This document shows, one piece after another, positions 47,813 through 60,738 of a DNA stretch of 64,000 bases. The position numbers and the translations under genes were made by a program. The notes under the pieces were generated by a model. That model had not been told where the DNA came from. It saw nothing but the letters and a program-made list of their open reading frames with translations, and ran no database searches. The DNA comes from Beaufortia kweichowensis. Lineage: Eukaryota; Chordata; Actinopteri; Cypriniformes; Gastromyzontidae. Every line of letters starts with the position of its first letter. The first letter of the stretch is position 1. The stretch covers positions 6,488,510-6,552,509 of the forward strand of contig CM032816.1 in NCBI GenBank assembly GCA_019155185.1, written 5' to 3'.

Positions 47813-50800
47813 GTGAGTGTACGGGCACGCGGATGAAATGACCGATCATGCATCCTTTGCAAGTGTCATGGAGCTAATGTCTTTTCGTTTACGTCTTGTC
47901 CTTTATTCCGTGCATTGTAAAGTTCAACACGTGCTCTCTGTTTGCCTGCGATTATACAAGATTATGCGCGTGACCTGTCAATCGAGCATGTTAGCTGTAC
48001 AGGCTAAACTACACGGTGTACTACTGTACTGGTGTTAATACACAAGCTAGTGACATTTTCTGTACACAATCACAGCAAATGCAAGAGTGTTGTAGAAAAG
48101 AGATGGCGACGTGTTTGTTTGATAATGCTTTCATTTAGCTGTACTGTATGTGTTTAAATAGCCGGTTTGTCAAACGGAGGTCGTGAGGTCAAAGGTCGTG
48201 TGTCAGAACTAGTGGGCTACCCACCGGGACAGCAGACTAAGATGAAGTTGTACAGTTTTAAAGGATTAACTGTCCAACCGCATATTGTTTTTTTTCTGTG
48301 CACAAACGTCAAGCTGTTCGTCATCGTGATGCATGCGCATTGATGATGTTTAGCTACAAAAAACATAAAAACTATTATCATAAATCACAAGAGAAAATTA
48401 ATAATTTGCCATTGTAATTACTTTGGATGGGTAAATAATTAATGAACTTACTAAGCTCCAGTCGTGGGGAGTTGTGTTCCAGTCACCTCGGATTTAGGAT
48501 ATTTCCCATCTTAACCCGGAAATAATGTCTGAAACTGCTCTTTCAATGGTAATAAATGTTTTAACGTTATTGTTTTAAAGTTACTAAATATTTTAATGTT
48601 ACAGTCCAGAAAGTCAAAGTCCAGACGTTACTTCCGCGTTTGAGGTGGAAAATAGCCTAATTCCGAGTTGTGTGGAATGCAGCATTATAGCATTCGTGTG
48701 GACGTACTTACACCTCGTAATCAAGAGGATTAATATCTGTTAGGATATGCACATTGCTTTCATTTACACCTGGACACAAATCTGTTTCCAATGATGCCCC
48801 AAAATGCAGTCTAGATAGGCAGCTCACTATGTTTTGATACAAAGCCATAGTATGACTGAAACACCTGCACTTTCGTAAAGATCAGAGACTTGTAGTTTTT
48901 GCTGTATAATTTTTTACATTTTACATCCATGTATTTGACACCCACTTTTCTCCAAAGTAACTTGCAGTAAATTTGATCTGTTCTTTTTTTAATGTATATG
49001 AGTGTTCTTTTATGAATTGAGCTACAGTAACAGTAGACCTCATACAGTATAATGCCAACATGTGAGGACGCTGTTATAAAAAGAGGTCAGTCCCCCATAT
49101 GGGTGCTGTATTTAGTTTCTAGGTTACTTAATTACCAAATCTGCCATGGTTCATTACTCCAGAATAATGATCATCAAGTGATGATCATCTGTTGGCCGAA
49201 CAGGAAAACTAGTTAAGGTCATTTGAAATAATATTTACCTTTTATAAGATCAGAGATTTAGACCCCTTTAAGTTTGCGGTCTAATTTTTGAAAGCTAAAA
49301 GGCAAAATTTTTATAGATGTGTTAAAAAATAGTTACGCAGTAGGACTTTGTAAAAGTAACTCAATCTTTTTGCACGCTTGTGAATCACATCATTAAATCA
49401 CCTCTGCAATGATGCAGTTGAACAGTCAGACGTGTTAAAGTCATATTTACAGGCGCAGACGTTGAGGTATTTTAATCGCATTTATTCTGTCAGCACAGTT
49501 GCATGCAGGGCCATGCATCACACAAACTAAAAATTGCCCTGTCGAGAAAGGAAACCTGTCATTGCTTTTTCAAATTACCTTAAAGCTGCACGTTCACTAA
49601 GCACTTTTGGACACATTTGATGACTGGCGCAATTAAAATGGTTACGCTCAGGTACGCCTAAACAAATGTATTAGGCTACGGCTTTACATTATGCTGGCAC
49701 ATTTGACAGTGTTACTTCCAGGATAAATGGTTATGAAGTTTTAAACTAGAAGCATATTATAAATCGCTTCCGCTGGCACAAGACCACCACGCACCATTTC
49801 ACAGCTGTGCAGAATGGTCACATTATATCACAGAGATATTTCGCTTTCAAGTGTAGAAATGCATCTTTAATTGGGCTCGGCCAGAAAGAAATCCATCGAT
49901 GTAGCACACCTGCTGTGGCTACTTTAGTTCATATATCTCTGTATTTCGTATCTGTCCTTATAGCACATGTAAAGTGCTGGCAAACGCTCTTGACGGAATT
50001 TGAAAGGAGCCTTTGATGAAAAATGAACTAAAGCTTTCTTTTGATCACACCAGTCCCAGATTCACCCATCTGCCTGTTTTTAGGGATGAACTATGAGATG
50101 CTCCACTTTACACACCTATGAGATCTTCATGACATGTGTCAAACCATATACATATCCTGAGTCTGGGCTTTCTACAAAGGTTTTTGGCAAGAAAAATAAA
50201 AGTCTTTTTAAAAAAAGCTGTCATGTGTTTTGTGGTTCCGGAGTGATTGGCAGTCGTTTACTGTATACGGTAGTGAGGGATTATTATTGGAACAACCTGA
50301 CAGCTGGCACTTGGTAGATATGCCCAGAACACCATAGATAATTTAGCCGCTTGCTGTCATAATAGTTCATTAGTCTCGCTGTTGTGCAAGATGCATCTCT
50401 TTACAAACAAAGAACATGAATACTTAACACAGTGTAAATGCTTTTTAGCCTATTGGTGGGCAAGTGCAAATCAAAACTGAAGTAAAGTAAAATTTAAATC
50501 CACCCTATTTACTTTCCTTTGGGCAATTCCAGTGTTATGGATGTGACGTTTTCAGTCAAATCTTGAAATATAAATTCTTGCAGAATGTATTTATTATTAA
50601 TATATTGAAACAAAACATATCTATGCATGAGTTATCTATTTAAAAAAAGGACAAACATTTTTGAGGGGCAACATACTTTCCTTGGATTTGGATTTTTGAG
50701 AACGTGGTACATGCTGTTCTTAACCTTTTGTTATGCAGATCCTTTAAAAATGAACAAGAGGCATAATTACATACCGAAAATAAACTATTACCCTGCCAAG

Positions 50801-51291
50801 CAATGATAAAACAGGCGAGCATGCTCTTGTCACATTCTGTTTTTATCCCTGGATGAGTTTTCTGCCCTGATGCTTCTAGTTTTTGCATTTAGTCGTTAGG
50901 CCGTAGCCAAAGAAGGTGCAGTTACTAAAGAAGCAAGCAAATCTTTATTTCGTTTGTTGTTTGTTGCCTATTCTTTCTGACCGCACATGCCTCTTATTAA
51001 CCTCAAACAAGATGGTTGGCGCTCAAGGCCGCATAAGTTATGATTCACAGTTGTTTCCATCTGTGATCTTCTTCCACATCTGCCGTCACGAATATGAATC
51101 TTTAATTTGTACAGCCTTGTCCTTGTAACATCTTTTGTCTAACACTAAAAACATTCCTGTTTTGTTTGTTTGGAGAAGATATTACCAGATTTGTAAAGAT
51201 ATTGCCAGACTCTGTTGCCTAGCTAAACTCCTTGAACACATCAAGGTCATATTGTCTGTGAACACTCATCTTTTTGTTTCTGTCTCTGCAG
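47813..51291. other. immp2l intron 1 (inferred)
   Basis: No gene was recognised. The stretch has two ETS-like motifs (CCGGAAAT near 48516 and ACTTCCGCG near 48630) that could mark an alternative promoter, and a decayed SINE tail near 48914-48970. Open frames here are short and unlike known proteins. Confidence 0.4.
48914..48970 (-). mobile_element. Decayed SINE tail
   Basis: A diverged copy of the same tail (CTTTTCTCCAAAGTAACTTG) is seen in immp2l intron 1. Confidence is low because several bases differ from the motif. Confidence 0.35.
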
Positions 51292-53084
51292 GCGATGGCG
51301 CAGGCAGGCTTCGGGAGAAGATACTTCAAAGCATTTGTTAGCGGCTTCTTTGTAGCCGTCCCTGTCACGGTCACTGTTTTAGATCGACTTGCCTATGTGG
51401 CTCGCGTGGATGGTGCCTCGATGCAGGTGAGATGTCCTTCATCCGCCTTAACAAGTTTTTTTGGATTTGGATTCAATCCAGTTTGATGTTTTTTGTTTGA
51501 TTTAAGTTGAATAAATGTAAATTACATTTTAAGATGTATAGTAAACAATATTTTCATTTATTTATTTAACTATAGTAAACAGTTTTATTTGTAGTAAAAC
51601 CATAGTAACCACATATTTACTATGGTCTCTCAACAATAACCATAGTTCAACCATAGTATTTGTAGTAACTATGGTAAGCGGAATGAAACAAACGGTAATC
51701 AATCCTCCAAAAACATGGTTACTGCACTACGCTATAATAAAATGGACACTTTTCAGGGATATTAACGTATAAATTATTTACATAAAGATCTGCATAGACG
51801 TTAAGTTAATAAGTTATAATGGCAGAAGAAAGTATATAAACATATTAAAAAAATATATGGAAAAATGTATACTGAAAATATATATACAATATACAATATG
51901 TTATTCAATTTTTAGATATTTATTAGATATTTTCAGACATTTTAAAGTCTTTTAAAATAAATTTTAGGTATTTACACTTCATTTTTTGTTCATGTTTCAT
52001 GTTATAAATGTTTCATCTTATTTCAGTCTCGTACCTTTCCATCAATTTATAGTTAGTTATGATTAGATTTATTGCTTAATCACACCAAATGTCCTAAATT
52101 GTGACACTAATAGCGCTGACACCACTAAAAAGGAGAAAATCATCTGAAACCCCTGTGCTCATTTCACTAGCCAGATAGAAGCAATGCTTCATTATGCACC
52201 TAATGACCAATAACCAAGCAAAACGGTGTTGTTGTTTTCCTCTTGGCCTCCACTCATCTCTTTGGGTTTCCATCCGAGTTCATAGCGCTACATTTGCTAA
52301 TGGCTTTTGCTGGCCCATCCACGGCCCTCCAATCCAAATAACTCTCTCTACGGACAATGTTGAAAGCTGACATCAATACAGAATGAGAAAATGTGTCTGA
52401 ATAAAAAAGATAGAGCGGCCAGCTGTGACAGATAAATTCGGCAGGCGAGAGCGCTCGCCGGGATATTTATTTTAGAGTGACAGATAAGAGATATTTCTGT
52501 CAATTATCTCAGCGACCGTGAAATGGTTCATCGAGATCCCCCTTAATGATTCATTGGATGTTTGCGGATCCAGTCGGCTTGCATGCTCGAGAGACCTCCG
52601 TCACACGCAGGTTGTTTGATATAGTGGCACAAAACAGTTAAGGGAAAAACAAACTGTCTAAAAATTTCTTCATAGATGTTATTTTTAGCCTCGGTGGTGT
52701 TAAGAAAGGTTTTCTTTTACAGGACACAATTAAAGCATTAAGAGACATTAAAAACAAGTGAAAAGTTGATGTGAAGTTAATATTGCAACTTTGTGTGACA
52801 TGCAGGAAAAATAAATCAGAGAATAATTTCATCAAAAGAATAAGAAAATATCTAAATGAATGAAGCATTGAGTTGTTTTTTTTCTTTTTTAACGGTTTCT
52901 GAAGTTGTTTGATCTTGTAAAGAACGTAAATGTAACCAGAGCTAAACTAAATATCAAATGATCTGATTTTTTCTTTAAAGCCATCTTTGAATCCAGAAGG
53001 AGTTTCATCACCCGACGTTGTGCTTCTCAACCGCTGGAGTGTGAGGAACTATCAAGTCCAGAGAGGAGACATCGTCTCAGTTCT
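51292..53084 (+). CDS. immp2l: Mitochondrial inner membrane protease subunit 2, first two coding exons (partial)
   Basis: Exon 51292-51426 (ATG at 51295) and exon 52981-53084 encode the first 78 complete residues and two bases of the next codon. They match IMMP2L: a hydrophobic membrane anchor (FVSGFFVAVPVTVTVLDRL, about residues 14-32), then RVDGASMQ, with Ser42 corresponding to the catalytic serine of the signal peptidase I type Ser/Lys dyad, then PSLNPEG, DVVLLNRW and VQRGDIVSVL. The donor after 53084 is gtaagt. Exons carrying the catalytic lysine (KRV segment) are not found before the window end. The enzyme trims bipartite presequences of intermembrane-space proteins such as cytochrome c1. 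In mammals this gene is very large, with huge introns, and the same seems true here. Confidence 0.93.
51555..51680. repeat. Clustered ACCATAGT/ACTATGGT motifs
   Basis: Direct and inverted copies of TACTATGGT and ACCATAGTA recur several times in about 120 bases of immp2l intron 2. This is probably the decayed palindromic end of a DNA transposon; the family is not identified. Confidence 0.5.
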
Positions 53085-56000
53085 GTAAGTTACCTTTTTC
53101 AAACCTCATTTTTGTCTCTCTCCACAGGTGAATTCCTCAAAAAGTGCCCGAGAAAAAGCTTAGTGGCTGTAATTCGTCAGATAAGATGTTTTTGTGACAG
53201 AACATCATGTTGATTACGTGCGCTTGAACCTCGCTGTCACAGGTGTCACGGTGAAACGGGTTTTCAAAAGCTTTGACAAAACAGAGCTCCTCCTTCAGAA
53301 AATTGCTGTTCTCCATCCAGAGATATCAGGATCCCTCAAAAGTGCTAATTGGACAGTTTCGATCCCTCTCGTATCTGCTATCGTTCCCCTTGACCTTAAA
53401 CCGAGTTGGAGTACTATATTCTAACTTGAGGAGATAATGAGCTTGTTCTGTTTTAAGGGTTACTGTCTTTGCAGGTAATTGGCATGGATTCAGTCATCTG
53501 ATATACTTTAAGCGTACAAAACAGTTTTTCTGTAAAGGATCATCAGATTTAATCAGTTACACTTCAGTTACTCGCTATAAGGTCTTTTTTACTTTTATGC
53601 ATGGTGTGTATTTTAAGGCACAATGGTGAAAATAATGGATTTCTTCAGTGCAAGTTCTCATTTATCAATCATTTACCCAACTGTGTTTTTTAGCTTTAAT
53701 AAACCAGTAGAGCAGGTTTATTGGATCTGGCTATTCGGATAAAGGTTTCCTGCAGACACTTTGACTCTTTTGGTCTATATTCTGATTTAACGTTTAACGT
53801 TATATTGATGATGAATGAATCATGGGTTTCGTTGGCTACGTATTCTATAAAAAGCAAATAATTGGCAGCACTGAAGCAAAATACGACCCGCTGAGGCTTT
53901 TATACTATTTTCAGGTTTTCATTTGTGTGTAGTTTTCTTATTTATAAATTAGACGTTTTCATTTGCCTTAAGTTTCTGTTTTAGTTTCGGTAATTGTAGT
54001 TGGGACTGAGAATAGTTTCAGAGTTTAAATGTACTTCTGCGTTGGTCTTTATGGAAAGGTTTATCATCTGAATTTACATGGTAATTGTAATTTCAAGAAA
54101 CCATATATTTGCTGTTTGTTGATTCTTGCAGACACAAAACAAAACGTGTGCTCGATGTCATAGAAATGGCAAAGTTCCTACAAAACTATTTATTTATATT
54201 AGTTTGTTTATGTTAGTTGACATTTTGGTAGCACTTTATTTTACACTCCTGTTCTACATGTACATTTACAGCAGTGACCAAAAATGACATCCAACTTTGG
54301 ACAATTAATATCTTTATTGACACTTTTTATTCAAATATATTATTAAAAATGCATTTAAATGCCTCTATACATGTTGCATTTGTGTGTTTGGAGTATAAAC
54401 TTTGAAAAGAATTTAGTGTTTAAACACTGTAAACACTGTATGCTTTTGCTTTTCTATGTATTCTTTGTATATTAGAAACCCACATTCCCTGATACGCTGT
54501 AATTTGACTTTTTGCCAAATAATTTTGTCTAATCAGTATCTTAAAGTTTCGTGTTTTGTTCATTTTTCATTTTCTTCCATACACCTATAGGTACCAACCC
54601 TAAACTGAACCATAACCCATAATAATAACATGTGATTACTAATATTTTCTACAGTATAGTATTGTAAAATAAAGTGCATCCATTTAGTTTTTTAGTACAC
54701 AGGATTTCCAAAATGCCTTTAAATATGCCTGTGTTTTGTTTGTGGCCAGATACTGTATACTGCTTATTCACAGCAGTTTTGTGCAAAGCCTTATATTAAA
54801 AACAGTGATCCAATCCATCCTTACCCAAAGATGGCACTCTTCCCCTGCTGGGAATTCACTGTACTGGGAACATCGAGTTCAATCTTTGTTAAACTATTCT
54901 AGGGGGAAGAGCTAACACTGCACGCTAATAATCCTGTGTAAACTTGACTTTCACTGCCGCTGCTGGAGAGCTCGCTCAAGCCTCGTATAACATCATGACT
55001 TTATATCCTGTTTAATGAGATGTGTTTTACTGGTGAAGAAAATTGTTTATTTTTTAAGTGAGCTAACCTTGCAACTTGGATTTGTTAAATCACTGTTCGT
55101 TTTATGTGGATATTTTCAGCAATGCTTGTATATTAAAGAAATAGTTTACCTGAGATTTACTTTTTAACTTATCCATCCTCATGATGTTCAGTGGCCATAT
55201 TTTTCACGATATCTCAAATATCATTCTCACATTATGTTTCATTATGACATCAATGAGGACAAATGGCGTTTGGTGTCAGTGACGTCAAACCTGACGTCAA
55301 TCTGATTTCAGAGCTAAAATCTAAATATTTTGATGGACTTTTATGATTCTTTTATGGTGCTGTTTTGTCTTTTTTGATGCTCGATAGCATTTGTCACTGT
55401 CGTGAATGTTTAATCCGTTACATGCAAAACTATTAATATTGATATGAAGGTGTGTGAATAATGACAAAAAAATTGTTAACAATCTTTTTGTATTGTTAGA
55501 TCATATGACAATCTAAACTGAATATAAATAAACCTCACAAATCTAAAATAGATTTCAGCATGCAGCTGAATCTGAATGTATTTATATGATGGGAAGAGTT
55601 TCGTTCATCTCTGTCTGGGCATATCAAATGCTGATATAATTGGCAGTCATTTCAAAAGTTGTCTTAGGAAATCTTTCAGTCCACGGAGTAATATCTTATT
55701 TACAGAACGTTCTTTATCTTCCGACAGCAATCGATAGGGGAAATGGTTCTGTCAGGGTGTTTTATGCGCACAGAAAACATTTTGTCATGCTTTCAATGTA
55801 AACGGGGACAAACATGATCATTTTATGAATTGCCGTTCATACATAATCATTTCCATTCTTGCGCAGTATTATTTGGCCTGTAGTGAGAGTTCTGCATTTG
55901 TGAGGAGTATCTCACTGTGCCACACAAGTTTGATGACAAAATGCTTTGAAATGGTTTGTTTTTGACACAAAAACAGTAAAATAAACAGTTGTTCTCACTA

Positions 56001-56439
56001 GAAGCATTGAGAATGGACAAAAACTAGATAAATATCCATTGAATCACAGCACGCCATGTCAATTTTCTCTCTTCTTTTTTGGTTTGCTTTGAAGTGTGCT
56101 GGCCAGAAAATGGGATCTCATTGGGTTGGATTGGGTTGTAATTAGCCGTCTACATGGAAAGCGGTTCAGTGATGGTTCACACGTCCTCAGAGGAGCTTTA
56201 TGGAACTAAAAGAAGATGAGTTTTTGCATTCAGCTCAGGGAGTGATGATACAAACAGACACTTCTGAGGTGACTTCAGGATCACTGCGCTTCTGCTGTTT
56301 AAGTCTCATAGTCTTAGGTCCATCTGCTTAATTTTTTATATGGTGGCAATAGCATTTCAATAGTAACGTTTTGAAGATATGAGTTGAGATCTGTGAAGGT
56401 TGGTCTGGACTATGGAGGGATGTTTTTTGCTTTATTGCT

Positions 56440-56590
56440 TTACATTAATTTAGATTTGCATTTATGCCTTTGGCAGATGCTTGCACCCAGAACGACTAAG
56501 AATGCATTTAAAGTATGTATGTTTTATCCATTTGTTTATTCCCAGAAAGTCAAACCTATGACCTTGGACCTTGGCTAGCATGATGCATCT
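56440..56590 (-). mobile_element. tRNA-derived SINE, nearly complete relic
   Basis: TTTATGCCTTTGGCAGATGC (tail side) is followed about 80 bases later by AACCTATGACCTTGGACCTT and GGCTAGCA, the minus-strand picture of the tRNA-like head (box B GGTTTG..., then box A). It is diverged but spans both ends of the element. Confidence 0.5.
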
Positions 56591-57834
56591 TGGTTTCTGA
56601 TAGCTGTGTATATGATTTAACAAAACATTTGACAAACATGATGAAAATGTAACAACAAATTAATAGTTCTAGCATTATGCATTTGATATTTTTTAGTCAA
56701 AATGTACCATTATATTGAACCATTTGTGTATATTTTCATAAACACCTGTTGACAGTCAAGACATCAGAATAAATTCAGTCTATACACATATTTTCTATTT
56801 AAAATGAGGGAAATATTCATATGTTATGAATGTGGCAAAAAAGATTAACATTTTTAAGAGGCAATGTACTTAGTGTAGGATTTCTGTGAATAAAATGCAC
56901 AAACCAGAAGCAGAAATACCCAACAAATGGAGAAGGACTCCTTTATTGACTCCTTATTTTCTCCTTAATTTCAAAGCCCTTGAAAAGACAGCAAAAGCAA
57001 GAGTTTTACCAGACGTTACACTACCAGTTATTTCAAGTCTTTACCAGAAATGTGTCTCTTGGAGCTATAGGCAATATTCCATATTTAGATGACATCATTT
57101 GCTTTGATTTTCATTCACGACGGTCACTTCAGCAGCACACAGTATTCTCCTCAGCATGAGGTTTAATATCATTGTTGTGCCCTGTGTATATTGCTCAGCT
57201 CAGTTTTGTCTACTGAAGATTGTTATCGTTTATTGCCTCGAGGTTTTTGTTGCATTGACTCATCATTGCGCCAGCGTCGCTGTAATCTGCGAGACTGTTG
57301 GTGTTAGTGTATCGGGCTGTAGTGGAAAACTGTCACAGCGGAGGGTGAGCAGAAATGACCTCTTCAGTGAAAGGCACAAAGGGACCAATAGAGATTCATT
57401 TAAATAACTTGAAGTGTCTTTTATATGCAGAGAGATCTTATAAATATGTAGCAAGTTGTAGCAGAGTTACCACGGTTCTGTTTCTGCGGTCTGAACTGCG
57501 AGATGAACCTTTCCTTTTTGTCTGGAAAATAAAATTACCGGTGGATGAATTGCTCACAGATGCTAATTTGCAAAACCTGGAGGTGAATGCTAGTTATTCA
57601 GCCAGGAAACTCTACCGAGGTCTCTTTTTCTTACCGAACAAACACACTAATTAAATTAGAGGTTAAGCATCCGTCATCATTGAAGAAGATTTTTTGAGAA
57701 GTATTTGAGAAAGTTTGTGAGTTATCTTTGCTTCTTGAAAATTGTTGCTCAACTTAGACTAAAATATTGATAAACATTTCAGATGGAAGTTTTATAATGT
57801 TGTAAAATTGTCAGAAAGCTGAGCAGATTATACC

Positions 57835-57925
57835 GCGTCCTTAGCAGAAGGTTATTGGTTCAATCCCCGGGGGCCTGCATAATAAAATGTATCTTTAATA
57901 CACTGTTTTGGATGAAATTTATTTA
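57835..57925 (+). mobile_element. Decayed tRNA-derived SINE head
   Basis: GGTTATTGGTTCAATCCCC holds a box-B-like GGTTCAATCC preceded by a weak box A region, and a TTTTGGATGAAA tail-like motif follows. There is no cloverleaf, so it is not a tRNA gene. Confidence 0.35.
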
Positions 57926-58493
57926 AAATCTTTCTTTACCTTCGTTCACTTAGCCGTGAAGGTTAGTGGCGTTTTTAACTCACTGTTTCCAATACCGCAG
58001 TGCTCTATTTAATGTGATTATTATATAATTTTTAATCTCAATATGAAACTACATTAGCTACACTTATGCATTGAAACGCTCTTCAGTCGCAGGCTGTTTT
58101 TGGTCCGCCGTCGTGCCTTTTGGTTGTTTTGCGTGTGATTGGTGCAGATATGCGTTTTTCTCTCTCTCTTGAGCTGTGCAGTTGGACAAACATCAAAGAG
58201 ATTTCTCTGGCACTCACCGGCATCACGAGCTTCAGTGTAAAATGAATTACCACTGGATTGTAAGTTCCCTCATCTCCTACATGAATTGTAGCCTCTGCCC
58301 ACAACATCAGTGGGAGATGTTAGTCTCTTGACATATTCAGGACATAATAGACGTCAGGTTGGAAGATTCGCCAGATGGCAGATTTGTCCTGAAGGTGTTA
58401 TATAGGGACAGGTACACACAGTAGGGTTCAAAAATCTGTGTCCATGTGTGAAAAATGTGCTGCTGTTTTTGTTTTTATATATAATTAACATCA

Positions 58494-58690
58494 TTTTTTT
58501 GTATTTTATTCAATTAGTAATTTTAGTAAAAGTTAACATTTTGACATTTTAGTGATTTTTTTTTTTGTTTTGTTTGTTTGTTTCTTGTTAGTAAACTAGA
58601 ACTATCTTTTTTTTTTTGTATTTTATTCAATTAGTAATTTTAGTAAAAGTTAACATTTTGACATTTTAGTGATTTTTTTTTTTTAGTGAC
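58494..58690. repeat. T-rich tandem repeat, 117-bp period
   Basis: A block beginning GTATTTTATTCAATTAGTAA occurs at 58501 and again at 58618, identical over about 65 bases. Related TTTAGTAAA/GTGAATTTT motifs continue in decayed form to about 58950. Confidence 0.8.
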
Positions 58691-59110
58691 TTTTTTTGTT
58701 GGTAAACTAGAATTTTTGTAAAATTTGTTTTTTATCATTTATTTTTTTTTGGTGACATTTTTAGTGAACATTTTAGCAAAGGTTTAGTAATTTGTTTTAG
58801 TGTGAAATCTTTTAGTAAATTTTTCATAACATTTTTTTGTGAAACCTAGTGAATTTTCTTTGTGAACGTTTTAGTAAAGGTTTGGTTATTTTTTCAAGTG
58901 ACTTTTTGTGAACCTTTAAGTGAATTTTCTTTGTGAATAATTTATTGGGTTTTTTTATATTGTTTTTTTTGGCTTGAGCTTAGTATTACTATCAGTATTA
59001 CCATGAATTTTATTAGCTCAGATGAAAAAAATACCTCAAGGCTATTATCTTTCTAGGTTGTCATATTCTTAAGTTCTTGCACTCCATGAAAGTATATCTT
59101 AAATTACAAT

Positions 59111-59150
59111 TATATACTATTATATACTATTATATACTATTATATACTAT
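59111..59150. repeat. Four-copy 10-bp tandem (tatatactat)
   Basis: The decamer TATATACTAT is repeated four times without error. Confidence 0.95.
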
Positions 59151-60639
59151 TCCTGTTTCCTTTTAAACCCACAAACAGCCATGTCATCACAACGCATGAC
59201 GCCACGGTCACCATGGCAGCGACATATTTCCGTCCCTCAGCAGTTAGAGAACACTTATTACAGTCAGGTCACAGTGATTCACTCCGGCCCAGCCGTCCAC
59301 GGTCCCGCGCTCACCTACTGCTCACTTTATTATCAACATCAGGAGTGTTACAATTCATTTCCCCAATGGCCCCGGTATTAAATTCCCAGTCACACTTGGG
59401 AGGTCAGTGCTTTATAGAAGCCATGGTAATGAGTGTTAGAGAGATAGAGGACGTGGGCATGGCAGATTAAATTGACGTGTCAACACACTAAGCTTCTAAT
59501 AAGAAAGATATTCTTTAGGGTTATTACCGTCTGGTCTTAGACATCCACAAAAGAGGTTACGGCCGAGAGATAGATTTTAATGAATTCAAAAAATGTATTG
59601 GCATGCTTTGTAGACTTCTCTGTGTCACAGATTTATACAAGAAGAAAAGCTACAGTAAAATATTGCATGCATATGAAGTATTTTTTATGGTGTTGATGTA
59701 ACTTAACACAAAATCTGAAAACTTTATTTTTGTAGTTTTTGGCCCACCTCCATCTCTGTGTTTTCAACTTCTCCTTTTAGTATTGGCGACCTTTGCTGGT
59801 TATAAAATGTCTTAATTTGCAAGTAAAGGCATTGAGTGCTGTTTGTTATTGAGTTTTTCTTTTGCATCAACAGACGTTCTCTATCTGTGAGAGTTTGCAC
59901 CCTCTTCTTCTGTCATTTCCTCACAGCTATCTTAGAAGAAACACTCTTTCTACCCAGAGACTCCGATAAAGATTGATCTTCCTTTTACTTCCAAAGACAT
60001 TTTTCTCTGCACTCAAATATAGCTTAAAGCCTTTTTTCACTCCTGCCTTTACTGAAAAGAAAATGTGTGTGTGTGTGTGTGTATGACAGAACCACTCAGG
60101 CTGACTTGAGTGAATACAGAAGAGCTTCAGTGGTTTACGCTTACCTCCCGCCTAGATATTTATAAACCATTATTATCACTGATGGATCGGTGGTTTTTTA
60201 TTTCTATAGATGGTCTTCACTTGAAGGTTAATGCCAGTAATGGGTATATTTTCTTGGTGCCAATGATTCAAGCTTCAAATAAGAATGATCCCAAATACAG
60301 TATCACTTTTAGGATGTGGGGGTTTAGTTTTCCATCTGTGGCTCATCAGACTCATTGAGTTATTTCTCAGCTGTGATCCCCATGGAAACAAATAAACTTG
60401 CAGTGGATGGGGAAATCAGAAATCCACCCGCTCCATTACGCAATCAAATTTGCAAGTGGTGGCAAGCGTTTAGCCAGCTTACCCCGCTAATGTGCATGCC
60501 TGAAGCAGTGACAAAAGGCACGCAGATAGAGTTAACCCATTTCCTAATTTATATCAAGCCTGGGAGACAAGTGCAATTGTGGCATGCTAAATTCAGACAG
60601 AGAGAGAGAGATATCATGTCATCATATGCTGTACTGTAT

Positions 60640-60640
<1 letters not shown>

Positions 60641-60738
<98 letters not shown>
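60641..60738. repeat. (GATA)n microsatellite
   Basis: About 98 bases of uninterrupted ATAG/GATA repeat lie in immp2l intron 3. Confidence 0.97.

Noticed and set aside
57835..57925. Possible tRNA gene
   Set aside because: Only a box-B-like motif is present; no cloverleaf with acceptor stem can be formed, and the flank matches a decayed SINE.
60641..60738. CRISPR-like repeat array
   Set aside because: It is a pure GATA microsatellite without spacers, in an animal genome.
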